Shown: positions 44,378-53,529 of the stretch, in pieces
Position numbering within the stretch: position 1 is the first letter of the stretch
Layout: every line of letters starts with the position of its first letter
NCBI RefSeq assembly: GCF_006335015.1
Contig: NZ_VDGT01000026.1
Coordinates: forward strand, 1 to 64,000
DNA: 64,000 bases
DNA from: Streptomyces sedi
GTDB taxonomy: Bacteria; Actinomycetota; Actinomycetes; Streptomycetales; Streptomycetaceae
Reading direction: 5' to 3'
Notes under the pieces: model-generated
Seen by the model: only the letters and a program-made list of their open reading frames with translations
Told to the model about the DNA's origin: nothing
The model's database searches: none
Position numbers and translations under genes: made by a program

Positions 44378-45700
44378 CTACTCCCACACGAAGGTCGACA
44401 CGCTCTGTCCCGGCAACTCCGCCGTTAACGAGCCGCCGTTGACGCTCTCCTGGCCCTGGGCCGCGACGGTCCTGCTCGCGTCCGTCACCCAGGACGACAC
44501 CGTCGAGGCGCCGCTCCCCACGACCGAGAAGGGCTGACTCACGGCGGAGCCGCCCTTGTTGACCGCCACCACGACCACCCGCGAGCCATCGCCCCGGTAC
44601 GCGGAGGTGAACACGTCGGCCTCCGGGGAGGGCGTGGCGTCGACGCGCACATGACCGGGACGCACGAACCTGGCGAAGTGCGCCATGTTGGCGCCGCGCT
44701 TGCTGATCTGGCCGTCCTCGCGCATCGGGCCGTAACCGCGCCGGATGTACCACCACACATAGGCCTGGAAGTCGGCGTCCACCATCGCGTGGTGGATGTG
44801 CTCTCCCACGTCGAGCGCGTGCGGCCACAGGTCGGCGGAGTCGCTGCTGTTCGGGTGGTAGACCTCCGTCATCCACAACTCCTTCCCGGCGCCGCGCTGT
44901 TGGAAGAGCGGGTAGGGGAAGTCGCCGTACGGCGTGCCGTAGAGGTGGGCGCCGAGGATGTCCATGTTGGCCAGCGCCTGGGAGTCGTCGAGGATCGGGT
45001 CGGAGATGTTCTTCAGGTACTGGAAGGACTCCGGCGCGATCACCCGGGTGTCGATCGAGCCGGCGTGCTCGCGCATGAAGCGGAGCAGTTCATCCGGAGT
45101 CCACCATGTCCAGTCGTGCGCGTAGTCCGGCTCGTTCTGCACGGAGATGGCGTACAGGTCCACTCCGTTGTCCCTCATGAACGCGGTGAAGTCGTTGAGA
45201 TGCTGGGCGTAGGCCCCGTACATGTCGTGGCGCAGGCGCCTGGCGTCCTGCTGGTCGCCTCGGACGAACGTCTCGACCATGTGCGCCGGCGGGTTCCACG
45301 GCGAGGCGAAGACCGTCGCGCCCAGCTCCTGGGCGCGGCGGGCCGTCGCCACCTCGCCCGCCCAGTTCGACGAGGTCTCGTCCACCGGCATCCGCAGCAT
45401 CGAGAAGCCCAACTGCCCCTCGCCGGCCCCGAAGGCGGTCTCCCGTTGGGCGGCCGTGAGGTCGCCGATCCAGGGGGTGTGGTTCATCCCGCCGAAGCCC
45501 CGGATCGTCTGCCGCTCGGCCGACGGGTCGATCACGACCTCGCCGGCCGCCCGCGTGGCCGCCCGCGCCCCCGAGGCGGCCAGCACCGGCGCCGCGACGG
45601 CGGCGACGGGCAGCGCGCCGAGCGAGGCGAGCACCGTTCTGCGGCTCGGTCGCCTCGGACCCCCGCCGCCGTCCCCGGTTCCACCCTGCTGTGCCGTCAT
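44378..45700 (-). CDS. Secreted GH30 family glycoside hydrolase (xylanase-like)
   Basis: 440 residues. A Tat-type signal (RRPSRRTVLASLGALPVAAV, cleaved after ARA) exports the folded enzyme. The (beta/alpha)8 domain starts TIRGFGGMNHTPWIGDLT. The acid/base Glu is in SVQNEPDYAHDW and the nucleophile Glu in ELWMTEVYHP. The C-terminal beta-sandwich ends SVSTFVWE. GH30 subfamily 8 enzymes cut glucuronoxylan, and the motifs resemble that group. A CebR box lies 84 bp upstream. Confidence 0.88.
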   Translation of the reverse strand: MTAQQGGTGDGGGGPRRPSRRTVLASLGALPVAAVAAPVLAASGARAATRAAGEVVIDPSAERQTIRGFGGMNHTPWIGDLTAAQRETAFGAGEGQLGFSMLRMPVDETSSNWAGEVATARRAQELGATVFASPWNPPAHMVETFVRGDQQDARRLRHDMYGAYAQHLNDFTAFMRDNGVDLYAISVQNEPDYAHDWTWWTPDELLRFMREHAGSIDTRVIAPESFQYLKNISDPILDDSQALANMDILGAHLYGTPYGDFPYPLFQQRGAGKELWMTEVYHPNSSDSADLWPHALDVGEHIHHAMVDADFQAYVWWYIRRGYGPMREDGQISKRGANMAHFARFVRPGHVRVDATPSPEADVFTSAYRGDGSRVVVVAVNKGGSAVSQPFSVVGSGASTVSSWVTDASRTVAAQGQESVNGGSLTAELPGQSVSTFVWE

Positions 45701-45783
45701 GACGCCCCTTTCCGGACGCGAGGCCCGTTCGCTCGTCCCGACCCGCCTGGTGCTTCACCCGCTGCCTTCACCCCGCAGACGCT

Positions 45784-45797
45784 TGGGAGCGCTCCCA
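45784..45797. promoter_or_regulatory. CebR-type operator upstream of GH30 gene
   Basis: The 14-bp palindrome TGGGAGCGCTCCCA matches exactly the operator of CebR, the LacI-family repressor released by cello-oligosaccharides in Streptomyces. It lies 84 bp before the GH30 start. No cebR gene is in the window. Confidence 0.82.
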
Positions 45798-46066
45798 AAC
45801 GCGCCCGCGGGTCGGCCCTCATCCGTCCTGCCGCAGCCGCATGTTCGGTATCACGAATAGCGTGCGGGGTCCCGGATGTCTGGCACGCTAACGACAGCCC
45901 GGCGGGCGGTCAATACGCGGCGCAGGCGCTTTCTGCTGGCGGCACGTGGTCGTTCTCCGGAGCGATTTGGTCACGCGGGGGAAGCGCCGTCTCAACGGGG
46001 CGCGGGAGGGGTGGCCCGCCGTTGGGCGGGTCTGTCTTTCCGGCCGCGATTGACGCTCGACTGGCA

Positions 46067-46084
46067 TGAGTGGTTGACTACTCA
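46067..46084. promoter_or_regulatory. TetR operator at its own start
   Basis: TGAGTGGTTGACTACTCA, an 18-bp imperfect palindrome ending one base before the ATG. The same motif lies before the MFS gene. Autoregulation is inferred. A transcript starting here would be leaderless. Confidence 0.7.
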
Positions 46085-46085
46085 C

Positions 46086-46652
46086 ATGCAGAGGGAACGT
46101 GCTCGCCAACTGTCCACCGCGGAAGAGCGCCGCCAGACGGTGTTGCGCACCGCGCTGAGCGCCTTCGCGGCGCGCGGCTACTGGGGTACCACCACGACCG
46201 AGGTGGCCAGGGCCGCCGGCATCTCCCAGGCGTATGTGTACCGGCTCTTCCCCAGCAAGGAGGCGCTGTTCGTCGCGGTCGTCGAGCACTGCTTCGTGCG
46301 GGTGCGGGCCAGTCTGGAGCGGGGTGTCGCCGAGGCCGAGGGGAGTGGTCCCGAGGTCGTGCTGTCCGTCATGGGGGACGCCTACTCCCGGCTGATCAGC
46401 GACAACGACCTGATGCTGATCCAGCTGCACGCCCAGGCCGCCGCCGTGTCGGAGCCGGCCGTGCGGGAGGCCGTGCGGCAGGGGTACGCCCGGCTTGTCG
46501 AGTACGTGCGTGGCGCGTCCGGTGGCGGCGAGGAGCAGGTGCAGGAGTTCTTCGCCCGCGGGATGCTGTGCCATCTGATCGTCTCCGCCGGGGCCGACAC
46601 GGTCGACGCCCCGTGGACGCGCACGTTGTCGATGGGCATCAGGCACCACTGA
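46086..46652 (+). CDS. TetR-family regulator of the MFS exporter
   Basis: 188 residues. The N-terminal HTH is FAARGYWGTTTTEVARAAGI-SQAYVYRLFPSKEAL; the rest is a helical ligand-binding domain. ATG at 46086 is used, because the longer frame upstream crosses the operator. The MFS transporter gene follows after 83 bp with a matching operator. Confidence 0.9.
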   Translation: MQRERARQLSTAEERRQTVLRTALSAFAARGYWGTTTTEVARAAGISQAYVYRLFPSKEALFVAVVEHCFVRVRASLERGVAEAEGSGPEVVLSVMGDAYSRLISDNDLMLIQLHAQAAAVSEPAVREAVRQGYARLVEYVRGASGGGEEQVQEFFARGMLCHLIVSAGADTVDAPWTRTLSMGIRHH

Positions 46653-46718
46653 GGGCCCCTCGTCTCCCGGCCTCGGCGGGGCGCTTCGCGCGGCCCGCCC
46701 TTCTTTTGCACCTTCGAG

Positions 46719-46736
46719 TGAGTGGTTAACCACACA
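46719..46736. promoter_or_regulatory. TetR operator at the MFS gene start
   Basis: TGAGTGGTTAACCACACA with a perfect inner palindrome GTGGTTAACCAC (46722-46733), touching the ATG. Same sequence and position as at 46067-46084. Confidence 0.7.
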
Positions 46737-48253
46737 TGGATGATTCGCAGCGGGTGGCCACCCGCCCGGGCGCCGCGCTCGCGGTCCTGGCGGGAGCGCA
46801 GTTCACCGTCATGCTCGCCACGTCGATCGTGAACGTGGCCCTGCCGCAGATCCGCGCCGGCGTCGGGCTGTCCGACAGCGGGACGACCTGGGTGGTCAAC
46901 GCCTACGGACTGGCGTTCGGCGTGCTGCTGTTGGCGGGCGGACGCGCCGCCGACCTGTGGGGCCGCCGCCGGGTCCTGCTGGTGGGCACGGCGGTGTTCG
47001 TCGTCTCGTCACTCGCTGCCGGGCTCGCCGCCTCGCCCGCCGCGCTGATCGCCGCGCGGGCGGCACAGGGGGTGGGGGCGGCCGTGATCGCGCCCTCCGC
47101 GCTGGCTCTGGTGATGAGCCTGTTCCCGCCCGGCCCCGCCCGGGGCAGGGCCCTGGGCGTGTGGGGCGCGGTCTCGGGAGCGGGGGCGGCGGCCGGGGTT
47201 CTGCTCGGCGGCGCCCTCACCGAGGTGTGGGGCTGGCCCTGGATCTTCCACGTCACCGCGGCGGGCGCGTTCCTGGTGCTGGTCGCCGTCGCCCTCCACA
47301 TACCGCGGGTGCCCGCCGTGGACGCCGGGCGGTTCGACCTGGCCGGCACCCTCACCGTCACGCTCGCCCTCACCGCCGCCGTGTGGGGGCTGACCACCGC
47401 CCGCGTCTCGGGCTGGACGGACGCCCGCGTGCTCGGCGTCCTCGCCCTCACCGCCGTCCTCCTCGTGGCCTTCGCCCTCGTCGAGCGCCGCCACCGTGCT
47501 CCGCTCGTCCCGCCGAGGCTGTTCGCCGGGGGGCAGGTCGTGGCAGGCAACGTCCTCATGGCGCTGCTCGGCTCGGTGTGGATCGCGCTGTTCTTCTTCC
47601 TCCCCCTCTACCAGCAGCAGGTGCTCGGCTCCGGCCCGCTGGCCACAGGGCTTGGCCAACTCCCGCTCGCCGCCGCGAACATGCTCGGCTCCACGCTGTC
47701 CCCGCACGTGGCCAGGCGGGTCGGGGCCGGGGCGGCGGTGGCGGGCGCCCTGCTCGTCGAGGCGGGTGGGCTGCTGTGGCTGTCGCGGATCAGCCCCGAC
47801 GGCGGCTACGTCGCCGACGTCCTCGGCCCCAGTGTGTTGATCGGCCTGGGGCTGGGCGCGGCGTTCGTCCAGCTGACCGCGCTGTCCGTCGGGGGCGCCC
47901 CGCCGGCGGACGCCGGAGTGGCAGGCGGCCTGGTGAACACGACCCGGCAGGTCGGCGGCGCGGTCGGCCTCGCCGTCCTGGCCACCCTCGCCGGCTCCCG
48001 CACCGCCGACGTGGCGACACACCTGCCGCGGGTGGAGGCGCTGACCGCCGGCTACCGCCTGGCGTTCGGCGTCTCGGCGGCGGTGATCGCCGGCGCGGCA
48101 CTCCTGGCCCTCCTCTCCCTCCGGCGCACCGCGGCCCCCGACCGCCGAGCACACGACCGCGACCGCCGAGCACCTGCCCCCGACCGCCGAGCACACGACC
48201 GCGACCGCCGAGCACCGGCCCCCGACCACCCACCACACACCGATGACCGCTGA
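46736..48253 (+). CDS. MFS drug exporter (DHA2/EmrB-QacA type)
   Basis: 505 residues with about 14 transmembrane helices. It contains QFTVMLATSIVNVALPQIRA, GGRAADLWGRRRVLLVG (motif A) and GAVSGAGAAAGVLLGGAL (motif C of antiporters). It probably exports a toxic compound when the TetR repressor is released. The last ~40 residues are a hydrophilic tandem repeat (DRRAHDRDRRAPAP twice, 42-bp DNA period), an odd tail of no known role. Confidence 0.92.
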   Translation: MDDSQRVATRPGAALAVLAGAQFTVMLATSIVNVALPQIRAGVGLSDSGTTWVVNAYGLAFGVLLLAGGRAADLWGRRRVLLVGTAVFVVSSLAAGLAASPAALIAARAAQGVGAAVIAPSALALVMSLFPPGPARGRALGVWGAVSGAGAAAGVLLGGALTEVWGWPWIFHVTAAGAFLVLVAVALHIPRVPAVDAGRFDLAGTLTVTLALTAAVWGLTTARVSGWTDARVLGVLALTAVLLVAFALVERRHRAPLVPPRLFAGGQVVAGNVLMALLGSVWIALFFFLPLYQQQVLGSGPLATGLGQLPLAAANMLGSTLSPHVARRVGAGAAVAGALLVEAGGLLWLSRISPDGGYVADVLGPSVLIGLGLGAAFVQLTALSVGGAPPADAGVAGGLVNTTRQVGGAVGLAVLATLAGSRTADVATHLPRVEALTAGYRLAFGVSAAVIAGAALLALLSLRRTAAPDRRAHDRDRRAPAPDRRAHDRDRRAPAPDHPPHTDDR

Positions 48254-48298
48254 CCGCATCCGCCCTGACCGCGTATCCGGAAACGAAAGGCATCCCTC

Positions 48299-49663
48299 AT
48301 GACCAGCAAGCCCTACCTGACCGGCCACTTCGAGCCCGCCGTCGACGAGATCTCCGCCACCGCGCTCTCCGTCGACGGCACCCTCCCGCCTGAGCTGACC
48401 GGCCGACTGGTCCGCAACGGCCACAACCCCAAGCCCGGCGTCACGCCGACCCACTGGTTCAAGGGCAGCGGCATGGTGCACGGCATCCGGCTGCGCGACG
48501 GGCGGGCCGAGTGGTACCGCAACCGTTGGGTCCGCACCCCCGCCCTCGACGGCGCCCCCTACATGACCGAGAACGGCCCCGACCTGACCGCCAGCACCGC
48601 GGGCACCCACATCGTCGAGCACGCGGGACGCCTCCTCGCGCTGTGCGAGGCGAACTTCCCCTTCGCGCTCACCCCCGACCTGGACACCGTCGGCGCCTAC
48701 GACTTCGACGGCAAGCTGCGCGGCGCGATGACCGCCCACCCCAAGACCGACCCGGTCACCGGCGAGCTGCACTTCTTCGGCTCCTCGCCCTTCCCGCCGT
48801 ATCTGCTCCACTACGTCGCCGACGCCCACGGCCAGGTCACCCACAGCGCCGAGGTTCCGGGCGCCACGGCCTCCCTCAAGCACGACTTCGCCCTCACCCA
48901 GCACCACGTGGTGTTCGTCGAGGGCACCGTCACCTTCGACGCCAACGAACACTCCGGCATCCCCTACGGCTGGGACGACCACCAGCCCGCCCGCATCGGC
49001 GTCATGCCCCGGGGCCGCGGCGGCGCCGCGCGCATCCGCTGGTTCCCCGTCGAGCCCGGCAGCGCGCTGCACGTCGTCAACGCCTACGAGGACGCCCGGG
49101 GCCGCGTCGTCCTGGAGGCGCCCACCGTGGACCGCGAGGGCTTCCGCCTCTCCTGGAACTGGTGGGTCGGCGCGCCCGACCGGGGCGCCGAGCCCGTCGT
49201 CCGTTCCCTCACCCGCCGCTGGGTGGTCGACCTGGCGGCGGGCGCCGTCAGCGAGGAGACGGTGGACGACCTGGCGGTCGAGTTCCCGACCCTCAACGAC
49301 GCGTTCGTCGGCACCGAGAACCGTTACCAGTACGCCGTCTCCTTCCCCGACGCGGGCGGTCGCGGCGGCTACGGCGTCGTCAAGTACGACCGGGCGACCG
49401 GCGCGCGGCTCATCCACGAGGCGGGAGACGCGCGGCTGCCCAGCGAGGCGGTCTTCGTCCCGGCCGCCGGCGCGACGGGGGAGGACGACGGCTACCTGCT
49501 CACCGTCGTCTCCGACCTGAAGCAGAACGCCTCCCAGCTGCTCGTCCTCGACGCCTCGGGGCTCGACCCGATAGCCACCGTCCACCTGCCGCGCCGGGTC
49601 ACGGCCGGCATCCACGGCTCGTGGATCCCCGACACCGCCCTGGAAGGCGGCGCCTCCGACTGA
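48299..49663 (+). CDS. Carotenoid oxygenase family protein (CCD/lignostilbene dioxygenase type)
   Basis: 454 residues. GRLVRNGHNPKPGVTPTHWF-KGSGMVHG is the family start. The histidines that would bind Fe(II) are in THPK-like AHPKTD, LKHDFALTQHHVVF and the C-terminal GIHGSWIP. It cleaves double bonds of carotenoids or stilbenes oxidatively. ATG at 48299 has AAAGG upstream. It lies 45 bp after the exporter gene and may be cotranscribed with it. Confidence 0.9.
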   Translation: MTSKPYLTGHFEPAVDEISATALSVDGTLPPELTGRLVRNGHNPKPGVTPTHWFKGSGMVHGIRLRDGRAEWYRNRWVRTPALDGAPYMTENGPDLTASTAGTHIVEHAGRLLALCEANFPFALTPDLDTVGAYDFDGKLRGAMTAHPKTDPVTGELHFFGSSPFPPYLLHYVADAHGQVTHSAEVPGATASLKHDFALTQHHVVFVEGTVTFDANEHSGIPYGWDDHQPARIGVMPRGRGGAARIRWFPVEPGSALHVVNAYEDARGRVVLEAPTVDREGFRLSWNWWVGAPDRGAEPVVRSLTRRWVVDLAAGAVSEETVDDLAVEFPTLNDAFVGTENRYQYAVSFPDAGGRGGYGVVKYDRATGARLIHEAGDARLPSEAVFVPAAGATGEDDGYLLTVVSDLKQNASQLLVLDASGLDPIATVHLPRRVTAGIHGSWIPDTALEGGASD

Positions 49664-49672
49664 ACCCGCGAA

Positions 49673-49717
49673 CGCCGAACGGGGGCCGTCCCGGCAGGGG
49701 GCGTCCCCCGTTCGGCG
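49673..49717. terminator. Terminator between convergent oxygenase and SDR genes
   Basis: Perfect 13-bp arms CGCCGAACGGGGG and CCCCCGTTCGGCG with a ~19-nt loop. Confidence 0.75.
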
Positions 49718-49789
49718 CGGGGCGCACCGCCCGACCGGCCGGCGGGTGACCGGCCCCGGCCGGGGCCGGCCCCTGTCGTCGGCGTCGCG

Positions 49790-50578
49790 TCAGACCGTCT
49801 TGACGGAGCCGCCGTCGATCAGCAGGTCCGAGCCGGACATGCTGGCCGCCAGCGGCGAGGCGAGGTAGGCGACGGCCGTGGCGACCTCGGACGGTTCCAG
49901 CAGGCGGCCGGTCGTCATGCCCGACATGGCCGGGAGCCGCGCCAGCAGCTGCTCCTGGCTCACCCCCATGGAGCGGGCCAGCTCCCCGCCGTAGCCCTCG
50001 GGGCTGTCCAGCAGCGCGGTGCGTACCGCGCCCGGCGAGATGGTGTTGACGCGCAGGCCCTGCGGTCCGAACTCCTCCGCCAGCGCCTTGCCGAAGGCGG
50101 TCAGCGCGGCCTTCGCCGTGGTGTAGGGGACGGGGCCCGCGTGGGGCATCCGGGCGCTGTTGGAGGAGACGTTGACCAGCGCCCCGCAGCGGCGCAGCAG
50201 GCTGGGCAGCGCCGCCCGGCTGGTCCGCACGGCGGCCAGGAAGTTCAGGTCGAAGGACCGCTGCCACTGCTGGTCGGTGAAGGAGAGGAAGCCGCCGGTC
50301 TGGCCCCCTCCGCTGTCGCCGCCGCCGACGTTGTTGACGAGCAGGTCGAGGTCGCCGAGTTCGGTGGTGGCGCGGTCGACGAGCTGGGCGGGGGCGCCGG
50401 GGTCCACCAGGTCCAACGGTATGGCCAGGGCGCCGGTCTCCTTCAGCTCCGGGGTGATGGTGCGGGCGGCAGCCGCCACGCGCACGCCTTCGGCGGTGAG
50501 TGCTCGGACGATGGCCAGTCCGATGCCGCGGCTCGCGCCGGTGACCACGGCGGCGGTGTTCGTCAGCCGCAGATCCAT
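49790..50578 (-). CDS. Short-chain dehydrogenase/reductase
   Basis: 262 residues. Cofactor motif VVTGASRGIGLAIV, NNVGGG, and catalytic YTTAK after Ser in NVSSNSARM. Late in the protein LLEPSEVATAVAYLASPLA is typical. NAD(P)-dependent oxidoreductase of unknown substrate. ATG at 50578 follows CAGGAG. Divergent from a TetR gene that probably represses it. Confidence 0.9.
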   Translation of the reverse strand: MDLRLTNTAAVVTGASRGIGLAIVRALTAEGVRVAAAARTITPELKETGALAIPLDLVDPGAPAQLVDRATTELGDLDLLVNNVGGGDSGGGQTGGFLSFTDQQWQRSFDLNFLAAVRTSRAALPSLLRRCGALVNVSSNSARMPHAGPVPYTTAKAALTAFGKALAEEFGPQGLRVNTISPGAVRTALLDSPEGYGGELARSMGVSQEQLLARLPAMSGMTTGRLLEPSEVATAVAYLASPLAASMSGSDLLIDGGSVKTV

Positions 50579-50607
50579 GGGGGCACTCCTGTCGTGACGA
50601 AGAACTA

Positions 50608-50624
50608 GTCGCGACTTTCGCGAC
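50608..50624. promoter_or_regulatory. Operator between SDR and TetR genes
   Basis: GTCGCGA-CTT-TCGCGAC, perfect 7-bp arms. A similar half (GTAGTAGTCGCGTCAC) follows near 50634. Placed between two divergent starts. Confidence 0.6.
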
Positions 50625-50709
50625 GCCTTAAATGTAGTAGTCGCGTCACAGTGTTGCAAGTTCTCCGTGAGATGCGTCCCGATGTAGTGTGTGCCCCATG
50701 GAGGGGCCC

Positions 50710-51300
50710 ATGGAGACGAGGAGGCGCCCGCTGCGCGCCGACGCGGAGCGGACGGTGCGGACGATCCTGGAGGCCGCCGAACGCACGCTGGCCGCCGACC
50801 CGGCGGCGACCATGGAGCAGGTCGCGGCGGCGGCCGGGGTGGCCCGCACCACCGTGCACCGGCGCTTCGCCACCCGCGAGGCGCTGGTCGAGGCGCTGGC
50901 GGCCTGGGCGACCGAGCAGTTCCACCAGGCGGTGGAGTCGGCCCGCCCGCTCACCTCCCCGCCGTTGGTCGCTCTGCACCAGGTGACCGTCAACGTCCTC
51001 CAGGTGAAGATCGGCTGGAGCTTCGCGATGAGCCGCACCGCTCCGTCCGACCCCGAGACGGCGCGGGTCCATGTCGACGTCCTGGCCCGGTGCGACGAGC
51101 TCTTCCGCCGCACGCGGGAGGCCGGCCTGCTGGCCCCGGACGCCGACCTGGAGTGGACCCGCCGGGTCTACTACGCCCTGATCCACGAGGCGGCCGAAGA
51201 GGGGCGCGAGGCCGTCGACACCGGCGACCTCGGCGCCATCGACCAGCTGGCGGCACGTGTGGTGGACACCCTGCTCCACGGGGTCGGGGCACCCGGTTAG
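50710..51300 (+). CDS. TetR-family regulator (divergent from SDR)
   Basis: 196 residues. HTH segment MEQVAAAAGVARTTVHRRFA; C-terminal helices without known ligand motif. ATG at 50710 has GGAGG five bases before it; ATG at 50698 and GTG at 50689 are possible. Likely represses the SDR and itself. Confidence 0.86.
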   Translation: METRRRPLRADAERTVRTILEAAERTLAADPAATMEQVAAAAGVARTTVHRRFATREALVEALAAWATEQFHQAVESARPLTSPPLVALHQVTVNVLQVKIGWSFAMSRTAPSDPETARVHVDVLARCDELFRRTREAGLLAPDADLEWTRRVYYALIHEAAEEGREAVDTGDLGAIDQLAARVVDTLLHGVGAPG

Positions 51301-51603
51301 ACCGTGACGCGCGGGCCGTTCGTGGCCGCGCCCGTCCGTTCCCGACGCCGGCTCGGTGAGGGCCGCCGCTCGGGCCGGGCTCCGTTCCGCCACCACCCCG
51401 CCCACCGGCGGAGGCGCGCCACCCGGAGCGCGTGGCGCCCCCTCGCGGCCCGGGTCTGACCCTCTCGGTGCACCGCGGCCCGCCACCGCCGCCGAGAGGA
51501 ACGTGACCCGGGCCGTCGAGGCGCCGGCTCGCCGCGCCCGCCCCCGTGCGGCGCGGCTGCCGAGACATGGGCGCCGTGGGTCCGGCGCGTCACCTGCGGT
51601 GCG
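51301..51603. other. Very GC-rich gap, no feature seen
   Basis: 303 bp between the TetR stop and the next convergent gene. Short frames only; no strong hairpin with U-tract. Confidence 0.4.
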
Positions 51604-52629
51604 TCACCTGCGGTAGTGCTGAGCCACCGCCCTGAAGGCGGCCTTGGGCTCCCACTCCATGTCGGGGTAGGTCTCTCCCCGGCGCCCTTCGAGGAGCTTG
51701 ACGATGCCCAGGCCGGCGCGGTCCAGGTCGTCCCTGGGGTCGCCGTCGGGGCGGTGCGGATAGCCCGGCAGGGAGAACAGGAACACGAACGCGCTGTCCA
51801 CGCCCTCCGTTTCGAAGATCTCCAGCAGTTCGCTCAGATACGCGGCCTGGCCTTCCTCGTCGCGCTCGTACACGCCGTTCAGCCGCACCGGGGCCCTGGT
51901 CTCGGGGTCGTGCTCGACCACTTCCAGCACCCGCCCGCCGCGGTCGCCGGCGCCGCGGTAGGCGGCGGTGCCGAAGCCGGTGATCGCGAGCGGCTTGGAG
52001 CCCTGGGCCAGGGTGCGCACCGCCTCCCGGAAGCGGTCGGCGACCTCGGCGGAGCGCAGCAGCTCGAACGTCACCATGTCGAAGAGGTCCCAGTCGACGT
52101 GCTCGAACTGGATGGCCGCGTAGGTGAGCCTGCCCTGGAAACGCTCGCGGATCCTGGCCGCCGCCTCGCTGAGGAACGCGTTGATGCGCACGCCGAGTTC
52201 GCCGATCGCCTCGGCTCGCCGCTCGGGCTGGCTCAGCAGATGCCCGACCCGTTCCTCGGGGCTGTCGCCGGTCAGGAAGCCGTGGTTCATCACGCTCAGC
52301 TCGACCCCGGCGACGAACACGACGGTGGCCCCCTGCCGCCGCAGCCGTTCCGCCCGCTCGGCGCAGTCGCGGAAGAGCGCGAGGATCTCCTCGGGCTTCA
52401 GCTCCAGCGGATAGGGCGAGAACCAGACCTCCAGGCCGAGTTCGGCGGCAGCCCCGGCGGCCATCTCCAGGCGGGAGGGGTCGCCACCGATGATCTGGAC
52501 GGCGTCGCAGTGCAGGTCGTCGCGGATGATGGCGAGTTCGCGCCGGACCACGGCGGGGTCGAAGTGCTCACGGGACGTCTGCCCGTGCACGACGAATCCG
52601 GTGTCGTAGGTCATTCCTCTTGCGCGCAT
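51604..52629 (-). CDS. Actinobacterial TIM-barrel-like protein of unknown function
   Basis: 341 residues. MTYDTGFVVHGQTSREHFDP, CDAVQIIGGDPSRLEMAA, EVWFSPYPLELKPEEIL, VVFVAGVELSVMNHGFL and HVDWDLFDMVTFELLRS resemble a (beta/alpha)8 enzyme with conserved Glu/Asp at strand ends, like glycosidases. Relatives are sometimes labelled abortive-infection proteins, which I cannot confirm. ATG at 52629 has GGAGAGG upstream. Divergent from the TetR gene. Confidence 0.65.
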   Translation of the reverse strand: MRARGMTYDTGFVVHGQTSREHFDPAVVRRELAIIRDDLHCDAVQIIGGDPSRLEMAAGAAAELGLEVWFSPYPLELKPEEILALFRDCAERAERLRRQGATVVFVAGVELSVMNHGFLTGDSPEERVGHLLSQPERRAEAIGELGVRINAFLSEAAARIRERFQGRLTYAAIQFEHVDWDLFDMVTFELLRSAEVADRFREAVRTLAQGSKPLAITGFGTAAYRGAGDRGGRVLEVVEHDPETRAPVRLNGVYERDEEGQAAYLSELLEIFETEGVDSAFVFLFSLPGYPHRPDGDPRDDLDRAGLGIVKLLEGRRGETYPDMEWEPKAAFRAVAQHYRR

Positions 52630-52736
52630 GGTGACGCCTCTCCGTCGGTCGCGGGTCGGTCGCGGTCGATCCCTGTGGGGGAACGGTCGTTCTCGGACGG
52701 GGACGAGGCTGACAGGAAAAATGCGCGCACGCAAGT

Positions 52737-52750
52737 TTACGTGCGCGTAA
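52737..52750. promoter_or_regulatory. Candidate TetR operator
   Basis: TTACG-TGCG-CGTAA, perfect 5-bp arms, between divergent starts at 52629 and 52789. A further GCGCGGGCGTAGC half-site follows. Confidence 0.55.
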
Positions 52751-52788
52751 CTTTGCGCGGGCGTAGCTTCGTGTGGAACGCTGACACC

Positions 52789-53448
52789 GTGACGTCACCA
52801 CCGCCGGGGCTGCGGGAGCGCAAGAAGCGGGCCACGCGCGAGGCGCTGCGCGAAGCCGCCCTGCGCCTGGCCGTGGAGCACGGACCGGACCGGGTGCGGG
52901 TCGAGGACATCGCCGAAGCGGCCGGGGTGTCGCCGCGCACCTACAACAACTACTTCGCCAGCCGCGAGCAGGCGATCGTCTCCGCCGTGACCGCGGACCG
53001 GGAGGCCGGCATCGCGGCGGCGGTCGCGGCGCGGGGCGCGGGAGTGCGGCTGGCGGACGCCGTCACCGAGGCGGTGGTCGAGCAGTACACCCACACCGGC
53101 GAGCGCGCGCAGCGGGCGCTGCTGCTGATCACCGCCCGCACCGCGCTGCGCGACGCCTTCCTCGACGCCACCGCCGACATCGAGCCACCCCTCACCGAGG
53201 TGATCGCCGATCGCCTGCGCGACGCCGCCGGGGCGCACACCGCCCGCGTGCTCGCGGCAAGCGCCGCCGCGGCGGTGCGCGTCGCGCTGGAGGGCTGGCT
53301 CCGGCCGCCCGAAGGCGCGGAGGCCGCCGGCGGGTTGGGCGCCGGCGGGCTGGTCGTGACCTCGGGCTCGCTGCCCGACCAGCTCCGCGAGGCGCTGGCC
53401 CCCCTCGCACCCGCGTTCGACGCGGCCGAGCGGCGCACCCGGCGGTGA
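52789..53448 (+). CDS. TetR-family regulator
   Basis: 219 residues. HTH in VRVEDIAEAAGVSPRTYNNY-FASREQ, which belongs to the AcrR/TetR group with an asparagine-tyrosine recognition helix. GTG at 52789 is the first start in the coding frame after the operator. Probably controls the divergent TIM-barrel-like gene. Confidence 0.86.
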   Translation: MTSPPPGLRERKKRATREALREAALRLAVEHGPDRVRVEDIAEAAGVSPRTYNNYFASREQAIVSAVTADREAGIAAAVAARGAGVRLADAVTEAVVEQYTHTGERAQRALLLITARTALRDAFLDATADIEPPLTEVIADRLRDAAGAHTARVLAASAAAAVRVALEGWLRPPEGAEAAGGLGAGGLVVTSGSLPDQLREALAPLAPAFDAAERRTRR

Positions 53449-53529
53449 GGGCCGGGGGGCGCCGGACGGCCGGTCGGCGACGGCGACGGCGATGCTGACG
53501 GCGACTCATGCGGAGAGTGGTGGGAGAAC

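Noticed and set aside
47009..49615. 868-codon minus-strand frame
   Set aside because: Antisense to both the MFS exporter and the oxygenase.
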